Below are positions 58,692-64,000 of a stretch of 64,000 nt of DNA, piece after piece. Origin of the DNA: Labia minor (lineage: Eukaryota > Arthropoda > Insecta > Dermaptera > Spongiphoridae); assembly GCA_963082975.1 (NCBI GenBank), contig OY720344.1:76248053-76312052 (forward strand), read 5' to 3'. Each line of letters starts with the position of its first letter. Position 1 is the first letter of the stretch. The notes under the pieces were generated by a model that was not told the origin of the DNA, searched no databases, and worked only from the letters and a program-made list of their open reading frames with translations. The translations under genes and the position numbers were made by a program.

Positions 58692-60574
58692 AATTTTTTT
58701 CTATAAAATACAATGACGAAAAAAATCTCGAATAACTTGTGCTAAGTAAACTTAAATCTATTGGATGCTTGAAGACTACAACAATTTTTAATATGCCACT
58801 ATTTCACATTTTAATCGCTTCTTCTCGAGAATTTATTAAGCTGCAATTTTGAAACTAATAAAATAAATAAGCTGACTGAAAAAAACACATTAAAAAGAAA
58901 TTGTATTAAATTAATGAGATTTAGTAAAAATATTTGTCTTCTTAAACTATTTATTTGATTAGTGTTTTAAGATTACCGGTAAATGCACATGCAAGAAGAG
59001 ACATTTCAAATGTGAAATAGAGACGAGTGAAATATTGTGTGGAAGCATTAAATCCTTAGTTTTTGAATTTTTTTCACCAGTTAATTTATGATTTCCCTTT
59101 CAAATTATCTTCTAAATTTGTTTTCTAAAAACTGTATCCTAATCTAAGTTCCTCTTTAAAACAATAAATTCAAATGAAAATATAATTTTTAATTTCATAA
59201 ATCATTCAATTTTAAATTAAATTGATTGATTTCATACACATATTATTCATAGTTTTGTTTTTTTATGTGTAAAAATTCATTGACATTAACAAAATGTCAT
59301 GATTGATTTTTTTAATCACTTTTAAAAATCTTAGAAAGTTTACTTTTTTGTTTTTATTTTTAATAATAATATAATCCAATTATAAGAGTAATGATATAAG
59401 AAGTTTTTTTACAAGTTTTTAACAACAATTCTTTAATGAGAGTCTTAGACAATAGGAGGACTTCTAGGAAAGTTCTCATTATAAAAGGACATACCTATAA
59501 ATTTATGATAGATACATTTATTCATTAATAACTTTTTTACTTAAGGAGTATTTTTCAAACCTTAATTATAAAAAATTGTCTAATATAATATTTAATGTTT
59601 AAATTTTCTTAGAATATGAAATAAATTTTACAAGTGTCCAAAATTAACAACAAAGTTAAATTAATAGATATTAAATTGTTAAAGCTTGGGTGTTTGTTTT
59701 TATTTATAATGGAATTTTGTAAATAAAACCACACATATTGATATTTTATTGTAAATTTATTCAAAAACATAAAAAATACACCAAGTTTCGATTGCTCCTT
59801 CTGCAGTCGTTTGAAAACGATAAAAGATAAAAAAGTACTAATCACAAAGATCATTGATTATTACAACATGTCAAAGGGGCTGAAATCCCTTCTATCTATG
59901 TTACTAACCCAGATTTTTGAAAAAATCTTCATATTTTCTAAAATATCTAGTGATATCTTCTTTAGAATTTCTTCAATGAAATTGATCGCCAGTTGATTAT
60001 ATCGCAAATGGCCTTAAAAAGAAGAAGAATGCTGAAGCAAACCAAAGAAGAAATCGAATCCATTTAATTTTTCCTTTCTAAAAGCAGCCCTTGTAACGTA
60101 CAAACGTGATTAGAATTCTCTCTTTGTTTCCCTTTTTTGGCCCTTTGTTCTTTTTGTTGACTAAAACATGCACGGGTAAGAGACTACTTGAAAGATAAAT
60201 AAAAGAGTTTTATCGGCCTGATGGAAAGGATGAGAAAAGGATGTTACCTGAGAATTCACTTTCCACTCGATTGTTTAACACCTGAAATGATATTTCTCCC
60301 CGAGGAAATCCTCTCGATAGTATCGTAAAATCCCTAGATGAAAACTTAATAGCTCAGCGTTTGATTAATTTATAGAACCTAATCTGAGAAAATGAGGTTT
60401 AATCTTTTAAACCTAAAGATTATTTCTATTTATATTAGGCATTTAATTTAAATACATATAAAATTAAAATGAATGTATGAAATTTGTTATATTTTCATAA
60501 TTTATTTATTTTTAAACTATTGATCTCTGTGAAAAGTGAAGGTTTTGGGGACAGCGATCACATATATACAACCA
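58692..60574. other. AT-rich; GC-elevated patch 60000-60420
   Basis: No ORF. The patch 60000-60420 contains a possible 34-bp minus-strand microexon (60248-60281) bounded by TTTCAG and GTAACA. It is unproven. Confidence 0.4.
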
Positions 60575-60939
60575 TACACCAAAAGTTAATGAATTCATGC
60601 TACTGATGCATTAAGTAAATATACGAAATTTTATCAAAATCCGTTGAGTCGTTAAAGCTGTACACGTCTATACGGACACATAATGGACAGACGGACGGAA
60701 ATCTTTTTGAATTCATGCTACTAATGCATTAAGTAAATATACCATATTTTATCAAAATTCGTTCAGTCGTTCAATAAATACGCCTCTATGGCACACCATG
60801 GACAGACGGACGGACTCACAGACATCGTGCTAAAAATACTTTTTTCTGTTAACAAAATGCATGATTCGTGGAGATATGTAAAGATCTCCACATTTGAAAT
60901 TTGGTGTGAAAACAATACCTTATCTCCCTAATAGTCGGT
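60575..60939 (-). mobile_element. HINE1 copy, 3' truncated
   Basis: The minus-strand 5' terminus is reduced to ACCGACTATTAGGGAG at 60939. The body includes two tandem GGACAGACGGACGG-containing segments, each after a CATTAAGTAAATATAC block, so the middle part is duplicated. It ends around 60575 without the 3' hairpin. Confidence 0.72.
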
Positions 60940-61548
60940 AAAAATATGAGTTAAATATATCAATATTTGAACAAGCCATTTCGAATCACATCTGCACAAA
61001 AATAAAAAGTGCTACTCCGAGAGGGCAGTCCTTCTGTCCCAACATACATGACTTATCTCTTTTCCACTTCCTTGACTTTCCCCTCCTCTCCTGTTCTGAG
61101 TCCTGCTGTGTTTCCGGCCATTTTGGCCACTTGTTTAACTGCCTTTGACCTGAGCAAGTCATTTTACCCCTTCTGAGCGGAGTTGAGCCTGCTTTCTCCT
61201 TTTTCCATTTGGTGGATTGATCAACGGCAAAGAGTGTTAGTTTGAGGAGTTTGTTTGAGAAAAGTGTTTGAGATCCTTTTGCTCGAAGATGGTGATCTGA
61301 ACCCCCTCATTCTCTTCCTTTCTATATTGTATTCCTTTCCTTTCTTCAATCCCCGCAAGAGCTATCTTTGATCGACCACGGCCATCTTACAAGAACATCG
61401 AGCTTTACTTGAAGAAACTCGTAGCTGCAGTCGAACACCGGTCTCCGAGAGAAACAGCTCCTCAGTTCTGTGCATTGGACGCGTGGCATGATTGAAATGC
61501 CGGCCCTATTAACCTGGTTTGATCGATTTCATACTGTTTATGTGTATA
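60940..61548. other. GC-elevated island 61000-61510
   Basis: About 500 bp of clearly higher GC than the neighbourhood, no long ORF, CT-rich on the plus strand and no repeat partner. It may be a promoter or 5' untranslated exon of a minus-strand gene or other regulatory DNA. This is a composition-based guess. Confidence 0.4.
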
Positions 61549-61550
61549 TA

Positions 61551-62105
61551 TTGGGTTGGCAACTAAGTCATTGCCGATTTCATTTATAGATGACTTCAGT
61601 TGAATTTTTAGGTTTACCGACGTAGTCCAAATGAAAAACACATTTTGGTATTTGATAGTTGGCAATTCCGCTGTCAATCAGTAAAAAAAGTTTTTTGATC
61701 GGTTCCGAAGTTTTCGTTTGACGTTCGTTGAAAAATGGAAGATCAAAAGGAACATTTTCGTCATATTTTGATTTTTTATTTCCGCAAAGGGAAAAACGCA
61801 TCGCAAGCTCATAAAAAGTTATATGTTGTTTATGGCGACGAAACCTTAAAGGAACGGCAGTGTCAAAATTGGTTTGCCAAATTTCGTTCTGGGGATTTTA
61901 CACTCAAAGATGAAAAACACTCTGGTCGTCCAGTTGAAGATGATGACGACCTAATCAAAGCAATAATCGAAATGCTGCCTGAAAGATGGCAAAAGGTCAT
62001 TGATCAAAATGGGCAATACATTACAGAATAAAGTTATTTAGTTCCATGAAAAAATTGTCTTTGATTTTCTTAAAAAAAACGGCAATGACTTAGTTGCCAA
62101 CCTAA
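61551..62105 (+). mobile_element. Internally deleted mariner with near-perfect TIRs
   Basis: A 555-bp element flanked by TA. The terminal repeats TTGGGTTGGCAACTAAGTCA and TTAGGTTGGCAACTAAGTCA differ at one base and both continue TTGCCG. Such well-preserved ends suggest a young insertion. It retains the promoter-proximal part, the first ~78 codons and the last ~20 codons of the transposase. Confidence 0.92.
61735..62031 (+). CDS. Truncated mariner transposase (DNA-binding part only)
   Basis: A 98-codon open frame starting MEDQKEHFRHILIFYFRKGK. Residues 1-78 are the mariner N-terminal helix-turn-helix, including the ERQCQNWFAKFRSGDF recognition region and the GRPVEDDDD linker. Residues 79-98 (MLPERWQKVIDQNGQYITE) are the transposase C-terminus, joined in frame. 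The whole DD34D-type catalytic core is missing, so it cannot cut DNA. It could still bind the terminal repeats, as a repressor or titrator, if expressed. It belongs to a different mariner lineage from the element at 33669-34844. Confidence 0.85.
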   Translation: MEDQKEHFRHILIFYFRKGKNASQAHKKLYVVYGDETLKERQCQNWFAKFRSGDFTLKDEKHSGRPVEDDDDLIKAIIEMLPERWQKVIDQNGQYITE

Positions 62106-62107
62106 TA

Positions 62108-64000
62108 GTTTCTGTTTTAATCAATATATTAGTTAGTTTAAATAAAAAGCTCCGAAAAGAATATATTTGAGTGTGCTTTCCTTATACCAAATATCACGAT
62201 CCATTACCTTTTGTTTAGAGTCAAAAACCCTATCTTCAGGTTATTTTCGAGAGAAAATAGCTTGTAATAATTCCAACGACAATAAGATTCTCTTTCTGAG
62301 AAATTCGAAGTTCGAGCTGGGATTATTACGTTAATGTAATTATTATTAGATATTAAATATATTATTATAAAAAAAATTTTAATAGCTAACTTATAATATA
62401 AAAACTTATAACTAGATATCTTAAATACTATACTATATAAAAGTATATTATAAATATTAAATGGACTGTTAACTAACTAAATAATTTAATAATTAAATTT
62501 TTTTTGGTTATGAAGGTTTATTAGTGAAAAGAGTGAGAGATGGAATTTGCACGAAAAAGTAACGAAATGATGTGTTAAAGATAAGCAGCGAAGTGATTCC
62601 AAGAAAATATAGCAATATTTCTCCGAGTCACCTCGGATGTCATCAAAATGATCCAGAAGGATGCTGGCTTAGTCCCGAAGAAACATCAGATATTATATAT
62701 AACAATACCTCCCTTACTATCGTCGGTCGGTAAAAAGATATTATTTTATGTCTCCTAATATAAAGAGTAAAATTAATCTTTTTGAAGAACCTCCAATACC
62801 TTCAAATGACTTATTACTTTTATGAAGTCATTCGTATTGAAGAGGGTGTGATTGATCTTTAATCTTTAATTAATTAAATAAAAAATATATTGGTTGACTG
62901 TGTCAACATATATAAAAGTCAAATAATTCCTCTTTATGAAATATCAACTATTTCCCTATGATTTCCTCTTTTTCGACTAATAAAGAATAATCATATATTA
63001 ATTAAATGTATTCTCGTTCCTCAAAGTCATGAACCACACCTAATTAAATAGGTAGTACCTTAAAGATTATTAAAATATGCAACCCTAAAAGCACTAGTTG
63101 AAACATATTAAAAAAATAAATAACCAAAGTTCTACTTAAAAATATTCAACTTTTTGATTAAACTGTTGATTAAGTTTCAAGTTTATTTATAAATTGCACA
63201 TTGGAAATATAATATTTACTACCATCCCCATCCTGAGCAAAAAATTATCAGTTAATACATTGGGTAGGAAAAGAAATGTGATAGAGATGGCTCAGGATAG
63301 GGATGGTTGTAGAAATATACTGTGCTTTTCTGTTGCCACTTAATCATCTGACCTTTCATGATTTATCATAAATGTTAAAATAATTGAATGATCTAATAAA
63401 TATATAAGTTAATGTCTTTCAATATTAATTCTCTGAATTAATTTAGTTTTTATTTTAATTAAATGAAAAATATGGTTTTCTTTAAAACATTTATTTTCCG
63501 TTTAATACCATTTAACTTCTTTAATTTAGTCCAATTTACGTGTTTGTTTGAAATTTAATCAGATGTGCTTTTAATATTTAATCAAAAATGAAACGAGATT
63601 CATTTAATTTCACTGATATTTAGATTTCTTAATTTAATTTTTAGAAGTTTAGATATACTGGTATTTACTTTTTGATTTCTCTCGACGTGCATATTTTTCT
63701 TTTTTAATTCTATACCATTGTTTTTTAATGCAAATCCATTTGGTTCCATTTATTAGGTTTTCTTTTCTTTTCTTTATTTCCTCTTCCGTCTTGGGATAAT
63801 TTCTTCTTCTACCGTTTGATATAGTAATGGACCTTTGGGCAACTGGTGAAAGATGGATTTAATGTGAAAAGATGATGTCAGGTGGGAGACAGCTTGTATC
63901 CCTTTGACATTTATTATTCGCCAAATTAACATTCTACGTATTTCCTGTTTCATAATTTATATTTTTCCATCATTAATTCACTTAAAAATCACAAAATCAT
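62108..64000. other. AT-rich; small transposon remnants
   Basis: A HINE1 5' terminus lies at 62701-62731 (CTTACTATCGTCGGTCGGT). The stretch 62521-62695 may be a decayed Tc1/mariner-type DNA-binding region (VKRVRDGI-like, then IQKDAGLVPKK). The stretch 63265-63320 resembles the LINE1A tail (EMAQDRDGCRNI). Otherwise AT-rich without genes to the window end. Confidence 0.45.

Noticed and set aside
62521..62695. Tc1/mariner-type transposase remnant
   Set aside because: The resemblance needs several frame changes and no ends are visible. Mentioned but not called as an element.

Overview
The window is very AT-rich animal DNA (roughly three quarters A+T by eye) with no bacterial features: no operons, no Shine-Dalgarno-led genes, no rRNA. 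The repertoire (Buster-type hAT, mariner, Helitrons, Helentron-like HINEs, several LINE fragments, tRNA-derived SINEs) and two isolated GC-rich exons with good splice sites suggest an invertebrate, probably an arthropod. I cannot name the species.

Host genes. I find only two credible host coding exons, both on the minus strand: 53169-53360 (64 codons, GT-AG flanked) and 21767-21917. Their phases are compatible, so they may be consecutive exons of one unrecognised gene separated by a ~31 kb intron. Nearly everything else is intron or intergenic DNA, remodelled by transposons. A few GC-elevated islands without ORFs (30.6, 48.7, 60.1, 61.0-61.5 kb) are candidate regulatory or 5' exon DNA.

Layout. 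0.25-3.5 kb: an apparently intact hAT (Buster-type) transposon with 8-bp target duplication, terminal inverted repeats and a 619-aa BED-finger transposase. 4.5-11.2 kb: Helitron ends, a HINE, a tandem duplication, a LINE fragment. 12.4-19.3 kb: more HINEs, one of which carries both a SINE and a second HINE family, then a LINE fragment split by a ~1 kb solo LTR. 22.5-28.4 kb: a Helitron/LINE/MITE composite, HINE1, a second LINE family. 33.7-34.8 kb: a decayed full-size mariner. 36.7-42.4 kb: nested HINE1 in another repeat, SINE, Helitron with LINE cargo. 43.4-50.2 kb: LINE fragments, a fold-back MITE, a hAT deletion derivative, a Helitron. 51.2-52.5 kb: two fold-back elements. 53.9-55.6 kb: a three-layer nest. 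58.1-58.7 kb: HINE2 with two 3' ends. 61.55-62.1 kb: an internally deleted mariner that keeps a 98-aa DNA-binding ORF.

How the parts relate. The main signal is a set of rolling-circle-like non-autonomous families. Three unrelated-looking families (HINE1, HINE2, HINE3) share one design: a 10-11 bp 5' terminal motif, a short tandem-repeat core, the inverted copy of the motif near the 3' end, then a small hairpin. Insertion is into T-rich DNA without target duplication, shown by empty and filled sites inside the window. A fourth group, canonical Helitrons (TC...CTAG, 3' hairpin), has picked up the 3' end of a LINE and multiplied it, in two copies together with the same hAT-like MITE insertion.
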